In this document: positions 36,555-45,087 of the stretch, in pieces | Position numbering within the stretch: position 1 is the first letter of the stretch | Layout: every line of letters starts with the position of its first letter | Source of the DNA: Phycisphaerales bacterium | GTDB lineage: Bacteria; Planctomycetota; Phycisphaerae; Phycisphaerales; UBA1924 | DNA: 64,000 nt | NCBI GenBank assembly: GCA_040217175.1 | Contig: JAVJNT010000001.1 | Coordinates: forward strand, 682,001 to 746,000 | Reading direction: 5' to 3' | The notes under the pieces: generated by a model | What the model was told of the DNA's origin: nothing | What the model saw: the letters and a program-made list of their open reading frames with translations, nothing else | Database searches by the model: none | Position numbers and translations under genes: made by a program

Positions 36555-38302
36555 TATGGGCAGCCGGCGACGAACTCGTTTTGGAACGCCAGGAAGTCGA
36601 AGATCGTGAGCTCACCGTCGCCGTCGAAGTCTGCGGCGGGGTCGCCGCTTGCGAACAGGTTCTGGAAGACGAGGAAGTCGAAGATGGTCAACTCGCCATC
36701 GCCATCCAGATCAGCGCGGCACGGCGCGGGCACGCCGGTATCGCCGAAGAGCATGATGGGGGCGCTGGCCGCATCGCCGGCGTGCCCGAGCAGCGGCTGG
36801 TAATCGAACCCACCGATGCCGACCAACGCGGGCTGCCACGAAGGGCCCGCAGGGAACGGGCTGGGCGGCAGCATCACGGGCTCGGGCGTCGTCCCCTGGG
36901 CGACGAGCTCGATGTGGTAGCGGCCGGGAGGCAGCGGCGGCAGCCATTGCATGTCGACGAGCGCGTCCTGGATCGGGTTCTTCTGGCTGCCCTCGTCACC
37001 CTCATGCACGGCGTACATGCCGGTGAAATCGGTTTCCAGCAACCGGTTGTCGCCGAGGTCGCCGGCGATGACGCGGCCGGTGGGTCCGGGCTCGCCCGCC
37101 CAGATGCGGACGCCCACGGCCTCGAGAGGCTGATCGTCCTCGGCCCCCGGATGGATCAGGCGGAGCATCACCTCGCTGAGCGCCCACTCCTGCTCTGGCG
37201 GCACGACGAACGGCTGGGCGATGCTCAACTCGCCAGGAATCAGCGGAACGCCCAGGGGCAGGTCGACCGGCACTTGGTAGACGGGCGAGAGGTCCTCGCC
37301 GCCATCGAGGTCGGTCGTAATGTACACGTCTCCGGCGGCTGCACCCGCGGCCTCCTCGTGCTCACCCGCACCACCCATCTCGATCTCGACGTCCAGGTCG
37401 TGGTCGTCGTCGCCGGGCATGTCGAATTCCATTTCGGTGCGGTTGGCCAGGTCGAAGCTGAACGTCGACGCGGCACCAACGGGCGGCACGGCCACGCCCG
37501 CGTATACGCCGGTCGCGATTGACTCAGTGATCACGCCGTCCTTGGCTTTGATGATCAGGCGGCCACGCTCGGGCGTCACGTCGCCCGGCATCTCGATCCG
37601 GAAACACATCGTGCGTGCGGTGTTCGAGACCTCGCCGTTCTCCCACTCGAAGACGCCGTCCTGCACGAAGTTGTCGATGTCGATGAGCAGGTGCTCGGTC
37701 ATGGTGCCGGTGGTCCGGTCAAAGACCCGTCCGATCACCGGATCGATGCGACGCACCTTGCCGATGCCGCCCTGGATGCCCGGCTCGGCCCGCCATCCGC
37801 CGACCCAGCCGATGCGGCCACGGCGGTCCATGCCGCGGCCTCGGTAATACAGCCTCGCCGCGGAGAACGCGCGACCATACGCCGATCGGGCGACGCTGAC
37901 GTCGCACAGGTCGACGCTGCCGAACACGCTGATCTCGCCGACTGCGTTGCCGACGACGAGCGTGGTCACGTCGGCCTGGCTGTTGGCCTCCGAGATGGTG
38001 CCGGCGGCGGCGATCTCGGTGAAGGTCGTCACGCCGAGGCCTACGACGTTGATGGCGCGTTCGTCTTCCTTGTCCTTCATGCGGCCGCAGCGGGCATAGG
38101 CATACTCGCGGTGCTTGAGAGCCAGGTGCGGGGGAAGGTTGCCGCGCGTACTGACGTCGAACTCGTGCTCGACGAGGTAGTCCTGCGCGGATGCCGTCGA
38201 AGCCGAGAGCCCGGCAACCGCCACGAGGGCGGCCACCATTCCTGCCGGAACGCTCATCAGGCTTGGGATTCGAGACTCTTTGGTCTTATTGCAGTTCAAC
38301 AT
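36554..38302 (-). CDS. Secreted protein with C-terminal dockerin-like EF-hand pair
   Basis: A 582-residue exported protein. The signal peptide is SVPAGMVAALVAVAGLSAS (then TASAQ), and GAGGAG lies just before the ATG. The large middle part is not recognised; a His/Asp/Glu-rich linker (GDDDHDLDVEIEMGG) lies near residue 310. The end has two EF-hand-like repeats, DLDGDGELTIFDFLVFQNLF and DFDGDGELTIFDFLAFQNEF, typical of dockerin-type terminal modules found on many Phycisphaerae secreted proteins. They probably bind Ca2+ and may mediate sorting or surface attachment, although cellulosomes are not expected here. It follows the Msr fusion gene but is separated from it by a terminator. Confidence 0.8.
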   Translation of the reverse strand: MLNCNKTKESRIPSLMSVPAGMVAALVAVAGLSASTASAQDYLVEHEFDVSTRGNLPPHLALKHREYAYARCGRMKDKEDERAINVVGLGVTTFTEIAAAGTISEANSQADVTTLVVGNAVGEISVFGSVDLCDVSVARSAYGRAFSAARLYYRGRGMDRRGRIGWVGGWRAEPGIQGGIGKVRRIDPVIGRVFDRTTGTMTEHLLIDIDNFVQDGVFEWENGEVSNTARTMCFRIEMPGDVTPERGRLIIKAKDGVITESIATGVYAGVAVPPVGAASTFSFDLANRTEMEFDMPGDDDHDLDVEIEMGGAGEHEEAAGAAAGDVYITTDLDGGEDLSPVYQVPVDLPLGVPLIPGELSIAQPFVVPPEQEWALSEVMLRLIHPGAEDDQPLEAVGVRIWAGEPGPTGRVIAGDLGDNRLLETDFTGMYAVHEGDEGSQKNPIQDALVDMQWLPPLPPGRYHIELVAQGTTPEPVMLPPSPFPAGPSWQPALVGIGGFDYQPLLGHAGDAASAPIMLFGDTGVPAPCRADLDGDGELTIFDFLVFQNLFASGDPAADFDGDGELTIFDFLAFQNEFVAGCP

Positions 38303-38367
38303 GGGTTGCTCCTCTCGAGCGTGTTCGGGGGTGGCCGCGTGCCAAGCCCGACAACGAGGAGCGCACG

Positions 38368-38393
38368 AAAAGGCGGCCACTCACGCGGCCGCC
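38368..38393 (-). terminator. Intrinsic terminator downstream of msrBA
   Basis: On the minus strand GGCGGCC pairs perfectly with GGCCGCC around an 8-base loop and is followed by TTTT (AAAA at 38368-38371 on the plus strand). It lies about 30 bases past the msrBA stop codon. Confidence 0.8.
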
Positions 38394-38420
38394 ATGGATC
38401 GGGCAGGAGCTTCGGAACGA

Positions 38421-39593
38421 TTACTTCTGCTTGAGCTTTTGCGGGAACTTTGATCGCACCTTTTCGATCTTCGGAAGCGCGACGTTGCAGATGTAGGGCT
38501 GGTCAGGATTGAGCTCGGCGTAGTCCTGGTGGTAATCCTCGGCTACCTGGAAGCCGTTGAGCGGCTCGAGGGTGGTCACGATGGGGTCGCGGAACTCGCC
38601 CTTTTGGCTGGCGATGAACGCCTGGGCGGCCTGCTTTTCCTGCTCGTTGGCGTAGAAGATCGCGCTGCGGTAGTGCGTGCCGACGTCGCCGCCCTGGCGG
38701 TTGAGGGTGGTCGGGTCGTGCGTGGCGAAGTGGACCTCGAGCAGGGCTTCGTAGGAGATGACCTTCGGGTCGTACACGATGCGGACCGATTCGGCGTGGC
38801 CGGTCGCGCCCGTGGTGACCTGCTTGTAGGTGACGGGCTGGACGTCGGGGCTGACATGGCCGCCGGTGTAGCCGCTCGTGACGTCGTGGACGCCTTGGAG
38901 CTGCTCGAAGACGCCCTCGACGCACCAGAAGCAGCCGCCGGCAAAGTAGGCCACGCCGACCTCGCCCAGCGACGCGACGTCACTGGCTTCGGTGAAGGCC
39001 AGGCTCTCGCTATTGACGCAGAACCGCATGCCGGTGGGCTGCGGGCCGTCGTTGAAGACGTGGCCGAGGTGGCCGTCGCAGCGAGCGCAGAGGATCTCGG
39101 TGCGGATCATGCCGTAGCTGGTGTCTTCCTTGATGTTGATGTTCTCGTTAGCGACGGGCTTGAAGAAGCTGGGCCATCCCGTGCCGCTGGTAAACTTGGC
39201 GTCGCTGGCGAAGAGCGGGAGCTGGCAGCCGGCACAGGCGTAGACGCCGTCCTTCTTGTTGTCGAGCAGGGTGCCGCAGAAGGCGGGCTCGGTGCCGGCG
39301 TTGCGGAGGATCTTGTAGGCCTCGGGGCTCAGCCGCTCCTTCCACTCGGCCTCGCTGAGCTCGAGACGGGGCATCTGGATCGGGCCGACGAGGCTGCCGT
39401 TGGTGTCGAACACCCGCAGGGAGGTCGTGCTGCCGGCGGCTGAATCGGTGGTAGACATGATGGAGCCCTCTCGGACGGTCTGGTTTGATGCCAACGGGAA
39501 GGGACGGAGCACGCTCGCTACGGCGACGGTCGCCGCCACCAACGCGATGAACGAGGTTGAGAGCAGCCGGAAGGCATGGGAGCGAGGAGTCAT
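38421..39593 (-). CDS. msrBA: Exported bifunctional peptide-methionine sulfoxide reductase, MsrB-MsrA
   Basis: A 390-residue fusion. The N-terminus is a hydrophobic export segment (LLSTSFIALVAATVAVASVL), so the enzyme acts outside the cytoplasm. MsrB (about 75-205) shows ACAGCQLPLF and CARCDGHLGHVF with the zinc cysteines and GMRFCVNSESL with the catalytic Cys. MsrA (about 215-375) begins with AYFAGGCFWCVEGVF and its catalytic Cys. Together they reduce both R and S methionine sulfoxide in envelope proteins. The order MsrB-MsrA is the reverse of Neisseria PilB. ATG 39593 is chosen because GGAGGAA precedes it; an alternative start lies eight codons upstream. Confidence 0.92.
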   Translation of the reverse strand: MTPRSHAFRLLSTSFIALVAATVAVASVLRPFPLASNQTVREGSIMSTTDSAAGSTTSLRVFDTNGSLVGPIQMPRLELSEAEWKERLSPEAYKILRNAGTEPAFCGTLLDNKKDGVYACAGCQLPLFASDAKFTSGTGWPSFFKPVANENINIKEDTSYGMIRTEILCARCDGHLGHVFNDGPQPTGMRFCVNSESLAFTEASDVASLGEVGVAYFAGGCFWCVEGVFEQLQGVHDVTSGYTGGHVSPDVQPVTYKQVTTGATGHAESVRIVYDPKVISYEALLEVHFATHDPTTLNRQGGDVGTHYRSAIFYANEQEKQAAQAFIASQKGEFRDPIVTTLEPLNGFQVAEDYHQDYAELNPDQPYICNVALPKIEKVRSKFPQKLKQK

Positions 39594-39692
39594 CGTCGGG
39601 TTCCTCCGGAGGATCATCGTACGAGCGATGCTTTACGGGCGGACAACGGACCATGGAGACGCTTTATTCGGGACCGTCTGTCAGCCGAAATG

Positions 39693-40838
39693 TCAGTCGT
39701 TCGGTCCGTCATCCAGGGTCGGATAATCCGTGTAGCCCTCGGGGCCACCCCCATAGAACGTCGACTGGTCCCACTCGTTCAGCGGGGCGTCACGCCGGAA
39801 TCTTTCGGCAAGGTCCGGGTTGCTGATGAAGGGCTTGCCAAAGGCGATGGCGTCGGCCTTGTCGTCGTCGATCCGCCTTGCGGCGTTCTCGGCCTCGTAC
39901 TCGCCGTTGCCCACGTAGGCCTGACCGCCGGCATCGCGGAACGCCTTGCGAACGGCGCCGAAGACCTGCTCGCTCTCATCGTCGCGAGCCGAATCGCGGA
40001 ATGCCTCGACGACGTGGATGTACGCCAGGCCGAGCTTGCCGAGTTCGGTGGCGAGATACGCGTACGTGTCAATCGGCAGATCCTGCGGGTCTTGATCGCC
40101 CTCGGCCATCGGGCTGACGCGGTAGCCGACGCGGCCGGGCTCCCAGACCTCGAGCACGGCGTGGGCGACTTCGAGGCAGAACCGCGCGCGATTCTGGAGC
40201 GAGCCGCCGTAGTCGTCGGTTCGCTTATTGGTCGAGCTTCGCAGAAACTGCTGGAGCAGGTAGCCGTTGGCGCCGTGGATCTCGACGCCGTCAAAGCCAG
40301 CGCGCTTGGCGTTCGCGGCTGCCTTCCGGAATTGATCGACGACGCCGGAGATCTCGTCGGTCTCGAGGGCCCGCGGCTCGCTGGTGGGCACCATGCCGCT
40401 TTCCTTGCTGGTGTAAGTCTTGCTGTCGGCGCGGATGGCCGAGGGGGCAACGGGCTTCTGGCCTTCGGGCTGCAGGTCGACGTGGCTGATGCGGCCGACA
40501 TGCCACAGCTGGGCCAGGATGAGCCCGCCCTTCTGGTGGACGGCATCGGTGACCTTCTTCCAGCCCTCGACCTGCTCGTCGCTGTAGATGCCCGGCGTGA
40601 AGGCGTAGCCCTTGCCCTGGGGGCTGACCTGGGTGGCCTCCGAGATGATGACGGCGGCGCCCTTCAGCGGGTCGGCCCGCTGGGCGTAGTACTCGGCGTT
40701 GAGCTCCCACGGCACGTCGCCCGGCTGCTTGCTGCGGCTGCGGGTAAGGGGGGCCATCCAGACGCGGGTCTTGGCGTCGAGCTGGCCCGCGATGAGGGGC
40801 GAGAGGAGGTTGGCGAGCTTGGTTTCGAGCGTGGTCAT
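39693..40838 (-). CDS. NADH:flavin oxidoreductase, Old Yellow Enzyme family
   Basis: A 381-residue FMN TIM-barrel enzyme of the OPR/NemA group that reduces activated C=C bonds or nitro groups with NAD(P)H. Signatures are RVWMAPLTRSRS near the start, AQLWHVGRISH, GFDGVEIHGANGYLLQQFL with the His-x-x-Asn substrate pair, STNKRTDDYGGS, and FGKPFISNPDLAERF at the phosphate-binding end. The ATG at 40838 matches the family; the frame is open far upstream only by chance. It diverges from the trp operon, sharing a 113-base intergenic region with its promoter. Its substrate is unknown. Confidence 0.92.
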   Translation of the reverse strand: MTTLETKLANLLSPLIAGQLDAKTRVWMAPLTRSRSKQPGDVPWELNAEYYAQRADPLKGAAVIISEATQVSPQGKGYAFTPGIYSDEQVEGWKKVTDAVHQKGGLILAQLWHVGRISHVDLQPEGQKPVAPSAIRADSKTYTSKESGMVPTSEPRALETDEISGVVDQFRKAAANAKRAGFDGVEIHGANGYLLQQFLRSSTNKRTDDYGGSLQNRARFCLEVAHAVLEVWEPGRVGYRVSPMAEGDQDPQDLPIDTYAYLATELGKLGLAYIHVVEAFRDSARDDESEQVFGAVRKAFRDAGGQAYVGNGEYEAENAARRIDDDKADAIAFGKPFISNPDLAERFRRDAPLNEWDQSTFYGGGPEGYTDYPTLDDGPND

Positions 40839-40951
40839 AGACCCATGATCTACCCGAGCGGCCCCATGATTCCCCGGACGCCGAAGACCGCGTGGATCTC
40901 CCCATGCCACGGCCGATATCCGCAATGTCGGCCCCGTGCGGGCGATTGGCC

Positions 40952-40980
40952 TTGATCGAGGGGGGGTTCTTCGGCATAAT
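40952..40980 (+). promoter_or_regulatory. trp operon promoter
   Basis: TTGATC (40952-40957) and CATAAT (40975-40980) are separated by exactly 17 bases, the best -35/-10 pair I see in the window. The leader ATG is at 40988, seven bases past the -10 element, so transcription would begin at or next to the start codon, giving a leaderless leader peptide. A poly-G run (GAGGGGGGG) fills part of the spacer and should not be taken for a Shine-Dalgarno. Confidence 0.75.
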
Positions 40981-40987
40981 CGTCGGC

Positions 40988-41095
40988 ATGAGCCGCTCCT
41001 GCTCCAAACCCACTCCCTCGACCGGCCGCGAGCGCGGCTGGTGGTGGCGTTGGTGCGAGGGGCGTGGCGTTCGTGGCTCGCGGCTGGCTGACTAG
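40988..41095 (+). CDS. trpL: trp operon leader peptide
   Basis: A 35-codon frame in the 371-base gap before trpE. It contains the tryptophan run RGWWWRWCEG, with Trp codons at 41039-41047 and 41051-41053: four Trp in five codons. No chance frame would be expected to place such a run directly upstream of a trp operon. Ribosome stalling at these codons when charged tRNA-Trp is scarce would control transcription or translation downstream. Its ATG lies seven bases after a -10 element, so it is probably translated as a leaderless mRNA. The length is greater than the 14-codon enteric trpL. Confidence 0.85.
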   Translation: MSRSCSKPTPSTGRERGWWWRWCEGRGVRGSRLAD

Positions 41096-41182
41096 CCCGC
41101 CGAGCCTGCTCCCCGCCCCCACGCGGATCTCGCCGAGGGGGTGTGTGGCCGGACCCCTCGTCCGAGTCGATAGAAGATCGAC
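41056..41182 (+). promoter_or_regulatory. trp attenuator region
   Basis: CGAGGGG occurs twice, at 41056-41062 (just after the Trp codons) and 41134-41140. Both copies can pair with CCCCTCG at 41154-41160, so two mutually exclusive structures are possible. A further hairpin GTCGAT/ATCGAC lies at 41166-41182. There is no clear T-run, so termination may be Rho-assisted or the control may act on trpE translation. The rest of the gap up to 41209 holds only the trpE ribosome site (GAGGA at 41192-41196). Confidence 0.55.
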
Positions 41183-41209
41183 CCCCGCCACGAGGACGCC
41201 CATTCGGCC

Positions 41210-42628
41210 ATGCAAGCCCCGTTCGACATCCCGGCCGATCTTGATACGCCGGTCTCGGTGTTCCGCAAGCTGAGCCCGTTCTCGCCTTGCTTCCTGCTGG
41301 AGTCTGCCGAGAGCGGCACGCAGCTCGCGCGGTACTCATTCATCGGGCTCGATGCCGCGTTCACGGCGCGGTTGCCGGCGGATGGCTCGCCGGTGCAGAT
41401 TCGGAAGGGCGGCACCGTCGAGGAGATGGCGGCCCCGACGGATTCGGCGGGATTCCTCGCGCTGCTGCGCGAGCTGCGAGATCGCGCACCGGCGCTGTCT
41501 CCCATCCCAGGCAGCGTGCCGTTCGCAGGCGGCATCGTGGGCGTGAGCGGGTACGACGCGGTGCGGTTCTTCGAGCCCCTGCCGGCTCCGGCCGGCCGCG
41601 AAGCGACGTCGCCGGTCGCTCTCTATTGCGCGCCCCGGAGCGTGCTGGTCTTCGACCACCTGACGCGGCGGATGGCGCTGCTGCACGCCGGCGAGGACTG
41701 GGAGCGCGAGTCGCTGCGGCGCGAGATGGTGCACGCGATGCGTGGAGCGCATCCGGCCGAGTCGGTGCGCAGCGGGCATGCGCCGCCGAGCCACAGCGTC
41801 TCAGAGCCGGACTTCCTCGACCAGGTGGCCGCCGCCAAGAAGGACATCTACGACGGCGAGGTGTTCCAGCTCGTCCTGAGCATCCGCAGCACGGGCGAGG
41901 CCCATACCGAGCCGTTCCAGGTCTACCGGGCGCTGCGGATGCTCAACCCCTCGGCGTACATGTACTTCCTGGACATCGAGGGCGTCCGCGTCGTCGGGGC
42001 GTCTCCCGAGGCGCTCTTCCGCTGCCACGGCGGGCAGGCGATGCTGCGGCCGATCGCGGGCACGCGCAAGCGTGGGCAGAGCGAGGAGGAAGACCGGGCG
42101 CTCGAGGCCGAGCTGAACGCCGACCCGAAGGAGGCGGCCGAGCACGTGATGCTGGTCGACCTGGCGCGCAACGACCTCGGGCGCGTCGCGAAGCCGGGGA
42201 CGATCCGCGTCGATCCCTTCCGCACCATCGAGCGATACTCGCACGTCATGCACCTGGTCAGCGGCGTGCGCGGCGAGCTCGAAGACTCGGCCGACGCGAT
42301 GGACCTGATGGCGGCCTCGTTCCCCGCCGGCACGCTGGTAGGTACCCCCAAGGTTCGGGCGATGCAGCTCATCGACGGGTACGAGCCTGTCGGGCGGGGC
42401 TTCTACGCCGGCGCGGTTGGGTACTTTGCCAAGCCCATCAATGGCGCCTTGGCCGGTGCGGACAAGGCCATCTGCATCCGCACGCTCGTGTTCGAGGACG
42501 GGGCGTACGCCTATCAGGCGGGGGCGGGCATCGTGGCCGACTCGCAGCCGCAGGCCGAATATCAAGAAGTTCGCTCGAAGGTCGCGGTCCTCGAGAAGGC
42601 ACTCGAGCTCGCCCGGGGAGGGTGGTGA
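41210..42628 (+). CDS. trpE: Anthranilate synthase component I
   Basis: A 472-residue chorismate-using enzyme that makes anthranilate with ammonia supplied by TrpG. The N-terminal part includes SPFSPCFLLESAESG, with the LLES motif of the tryptophan feedback site. The catalytic domain has PSAYMYFLDIEG, SPEALFRCHGG, RPIAGTRKRGQSEEED, LVDLARNDLGRVA and AGAGIVADSQPQAEYQE. Regulation is therefore expected both at the enzyme (feedback) and at the leader. It is the first structural gene of the operon, and trpG starts one base after its stop codon. Confidence 0.95.
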   Translation: MQAPFDIPADLDTPVSVFRKLSPFSPCFLLESAESGTQLARYSFIGLDAAFTARLPADGSPVQIRKGGTVEEMAAPTDSAGFLALLRELRDRAPALSPIPGSVPFAGGIVGVSGYDAVRFFEPLPAPAGREATSPVALYCAPRSVLVFDHLTRRMALLHAGEDWERESLRREMVHAMRGAHPAESVRSGHAPPSHSVSEPDFLDQVAAAKKDIYDGEVFQLVLSIRSTGEAHTEPFQVYRALRMLNPSAYMYFLDIEGVRVVGASPEALFRCHGGQAMLRPIAGTRKRGQSEEEDRALEAELNADPKEAAEHVMLVDLARNDLGRVAKPGTIRVDPFRTIERYSHVMHLVSGVRGELEDSADAMDLMAASFPAGTLVGTPKVRAMQLIDGYEPVGRGFYAGAVGYFAKPINGALAGADKAICIRTLVFEDGAYAYQAGAGIVADSQPQAEYQEVRSKVAVLEKALELARGGW

Positions 42629-42629
42629 G

Positions 42630-43268
42630 ATGGCCCGCGTGCTGATGATCGACAACTACGACTCGTTCACGTTCAACCTCGTGCAGTACATGCGCGAGCT
42701 CGGGGCCGAGGTGCTTACCCATCGCAACGACGCGATCTCGGTCGACGTGGCGCGGGCGCTATCGCCGACGCACCTAATGGTGTCGCCGGGGCCGGGGCGA
42801 CCGGACGACGCCGGCGTGACCATGTCGATGATCGAGTCCTTCGCCGACGAGCTGCCGATCCTGGGCGTGTGCCTGGGCTTTCAGGCCATCGCCGCGGTCT
42901 GGGGCTCGCCCATCCGCCACGCCGCGTGCCTGATGCATGGGAAGCCTTCGGACATCGAGCACGACGAGAAGGGCGTGTACGCGGGCGTGCCGCAGCGGAC
43001 GCCGGTGGGCCGCTACCACTCGCTGGGCGTGCACGAGCACGAGGTGCACGCGGACTTCGTCGCGACGTCGCGCGACGTTGATGGCGGCGAGCTCATGGGG
43101 ATCCGGCACCGGTCCCTGCGCATCGAGGGCGTGCAGTTCCACCCCGAGTCGGTGCTCACGCCGTGGGGCGGCACGATGGTGGCGAACTTCCTGGGCATCC
43201 ACGATCGACAGATCAAGCCGCCCTACCCGGCGCGCATGTACGCATCCACGGCGGAGACCGCACGATGA
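42630..43268 (+). CDS. trpG: Anthranilate synthase component II (glutamine amidotransferase)
   Basis: A 212-residue class I glutamine amidotransferase that hydrolyses glutamine and channels ammonia to TrpE. IDNYDSFTFNLVQYM opens the domain, VSPGPGRPDDAG follows, LGVCLGFQAIAAVWG carries the catalytic Cys, and QFHPESVLTPWG the catalytic His and Glu. A short extension after the domain (HDRQIKPPYPARMYAS) is longer than usual. It overlaps trpD by ATGA. As the sole copy in the window it may also serve folate synthesis as PabA, but no pab gene is near. Confidence 0.95.
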   Translation: MARVLMIDNYDSFTFNLVQYMRELGAEVLTHRNDAISVDVARALSPTHLMVSPGPGRPDDAGVTMSMIESFADELPILGVCLGFQAIAAVWGSPIRHAACLMHGKPSDIEHDEKGVYAGVPQRTPVGRYHSLGVHEHEVHADFVATSRDVDGGELMGIRHRSLRIEGVQFHPESVLTPWGGTMVANFLGIHDRQIKPPYPARMYASTAETAR

Positions 43269-44284
43269 GCTCGGAAGCGTCGCCGATGCTGGAGCGGTTG
43301 CTGCAGGGCGATTCGCTCGACGAGAATGCCGCGCACGCGTTGGTGCATGCGCTGGCTGATGGCGGGGTCGAACCACCCCTTGCCGGGGCGCTGCTGGCGG
43401 CGCTGCGGGCCAAGGGCGAGACGGCAGCCGAGGTACGCGGGCTCGCGCGCGGGTTGCGTGAACTCGCGACGACGCCGCCCTTCGAGACGCCCGCCGACGG
43501 GTGCGACCTGGTTGGCACGGGCGGCGACGGCAGCAACAGCTACAACATCTCGACCGGCGGTGCGATCCTGGCCGCCGCTGCGGGTGCGACGATCGTCAAG
43601 CACGGCAACCGTTCGATCAGTTCGAGATCGGGCGCTGCGGATCTGCTCGCGGCGCTCGGGATCGAGGTGCCCATGCCCGATTTGGCGAAGGCGCTTCGCG
43701 ACTCGCGATTCGTGTACCTTCACGCGCCAGCGTTCCACCCGGCCATGGCCGCCATCGCACCGATCCGCAAGGCGATGGGCGTACGGACAGTCTTCAACAT
43801 CCTGGGCCCGCTGACGAATCCGGCCCGGCCGCCGTTCGCGGTAATCGGGGCGTTCTCTCCCGGGGTCGCCCAACTCACGGCCGAGGCGCTCGCGGGGCTC
43901 GAGGTCAAGCGTGCGTTCGTCGTGCACGGCGAGCCGGGATGGGACGAGGCAACCCCGTGTGGTCGATTCCTCCTTTTTGACGTGCACGATGGTCGCGTGG
44001 AGCGGACGACGCGAGATCCTCGAGAGTTTGGCATCGACCGGTGCTTGCCCGAGGACCTGCGTGGCGGCACGCCCGAGGAAAACGCCGAAGCGCTGCGGAG
44101 AGTCGTGGGCGGGAACGATGCCGGTCCGCATCGCGATGCGCTCGTGCTGACGGCAGGGCTCGCGCTCGAGGTGTCGGGGAAGGTAAGCGACCTGGATCAG
44201 GGCGTGTCGCAGGCTCGTGAGGCCATCGAGGATGGTCGGGCCGCCGCGTTGCTGGATCGTCTCGGATCGATGGGCGACTCGTGA
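43265..44284 (+). CDS. trpD: Anthranilate phosphoribosyltransferase
   Basis: A 339-residue enzyme that joins anthranilate to PRPP. VGTGGDGSNSYNISTGGA is the PRPP pyrophosphate-binding loop, VKHGNRSISSRSGAADLLAAL the following conserved segment, and NILGPLTNPARPPFAVIG the anthranilate-side motif. Length and order match the family. ATG 43265 overlaps the trpG stop (ATGA); the frame stays open upstream inside trpG but has no family similarity there. The end overlaps trpC. Confidence 0.95.
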   Translation: MSSEASPMLERLLQGDSLDENAAHALVHALADGGVEPPLAGALLAALRAKGETAAEVRGLARGLRELATTPPFETPADGCDLVGTGGDGSNSYNISTGGAILAAAAGATIVKHGNRSISSRSGAADLLAALGIEVPMPDLAKALRDSRFVYLHAPAFHPAMAAIAPIRKAMGVRTVFNILGPLTNPARPPFAVIGAFSPGVAQLTAEALAGLEVKRAFVVHGEPGWDEATPCGRFLLFDVHDGRVERTTRDPREFGIDRCLPEDLRGGTPEENAEALRRVVGGNDAGPHRDALVLTAGLALEVSGKVSDLDQGVSQAREAIEDGRAAALLDRLGSMGDS

Positions 44285-45087
44285 TGGGGAGTAACTTCCT
44301 CAAGGAGATGGCGGAGGCTTCGGCGGCAAGGGCTCGCGCCGCAATGACACTTCAGTCCCTTGCCAGTCTTCGGAGCAGGTCGTTCGACACGCCGCCTCCG
44401 AAGGCTGTCTCACTCGGCGACTTCGGATTGATCGCCGAAGTGAAACGGTCGAGCCCCAGCGAGGGCGTGCTCGCGGCCGACTCGCTCGATGCCTTGTCAC
44501 AGGCACGAACCTATGCGGATGCGGGCGCCTCGATGATCTCGGTGCTCACCGAGCCGTCGCGCTTCGGTGGGAGCGAGGACGACCTCCGGCAGATCGCGCG
44601 GAGCGTCGACGTGCCGGTGATGCGCAAGGACTTCCTGGTCGACCCGTACCAAGTCGTCGAGGCACGGGCGTGGGGCGCCTCGGCCGTGCTGCTGATCGCT
44701 CGCATCCTGGACGACGAGGACCTGCGTCGCATGCTCAACGAGAGCGAGGAAATGGGGCTCGTCGTGCTGGTCGAGGCGTTCGACGGCGAGGATCTCGAGC
44801 GAGCCAACGCTGCGATCGAAGGCCGAGCCAACGTGCTGCTTGGCCTGAATTGCCGAGACCTTGCCACGCTCGAAGAGGACGTCGGGCGGTTTCGAGAAGT
44901 CGTCGATCGCTTTCCCGCTGGCGTGCCGAAGATCGCCGAGTCGGGCATCGCGACCGGGCGGGATGCCGCCGCCGTGGCAACGCTCGGTTATGACGGCGCG
45001 CTCGTTGGGACGGCCCTGATGCGATCCGACAACCCGGGAGCCCTCGCTCGCGCGATGATCGAGGCCGGAAGGGCGGCCCGTGGCTGA
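44284..45087 (+). CDS. trpC: Indole-3-glycerol-phosphate synthase
   Basis: A 267-residue TIM barrel that converts CdRP to indole-3-glycerol phosphate. AEVKRSSPSEG contains the general-acid Lys, MRKDFLVDPYQV another catalytic Lys, LIARILDDEDLR follows, and AESGIATGRDAA holds the phosphate-site Ser. The usual NNR segment reads LGLNCRDLATL, with Cys in place of the second Asn. The start is ATG 44284 (TGATG overlap with trpD) or GTG 44281. trpC and trpF are separate genes here, not fused as in E. coli, and overlap by 8 bases. Confidence 0.95.
   Translation: MGSNFLKEMAEASAARARAAMTLQSLASLRSRSFDTPPPKAVSLGDFGLIAEVKRSSPSEGVLAADSLDALSQARTYADAGASMISVLTEPSRFGGSEDDLRQIARSVDVPVMRKDFLVDPYQVVEARAWGASAVLLIARILDDEDLRRMLNESEEMGLVVLVEAFDGEDLERANAAIEGRANVLLGLNCRDLATLEEDVGRFREVVDRFPAGVPKIAESGIATGRDAAAVATLGYDGALVGTALMRSDNPGALARAMIEAGRAARG

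Noticed and set aside
36524-37522. A 332-codon plus-strand open frame
   Set aside because: It is antisense to the dockerin-like gene, which has a signal peptide, ribosome site and recognisable EF-hand repeats.
40958-40967. GAGGGGGGG as a Shine-Dalgarno for trpL
   Set aside because: It lies more than 20 bases from the ATG and inside the spacer of a good promoter, so it would not be transcribed.
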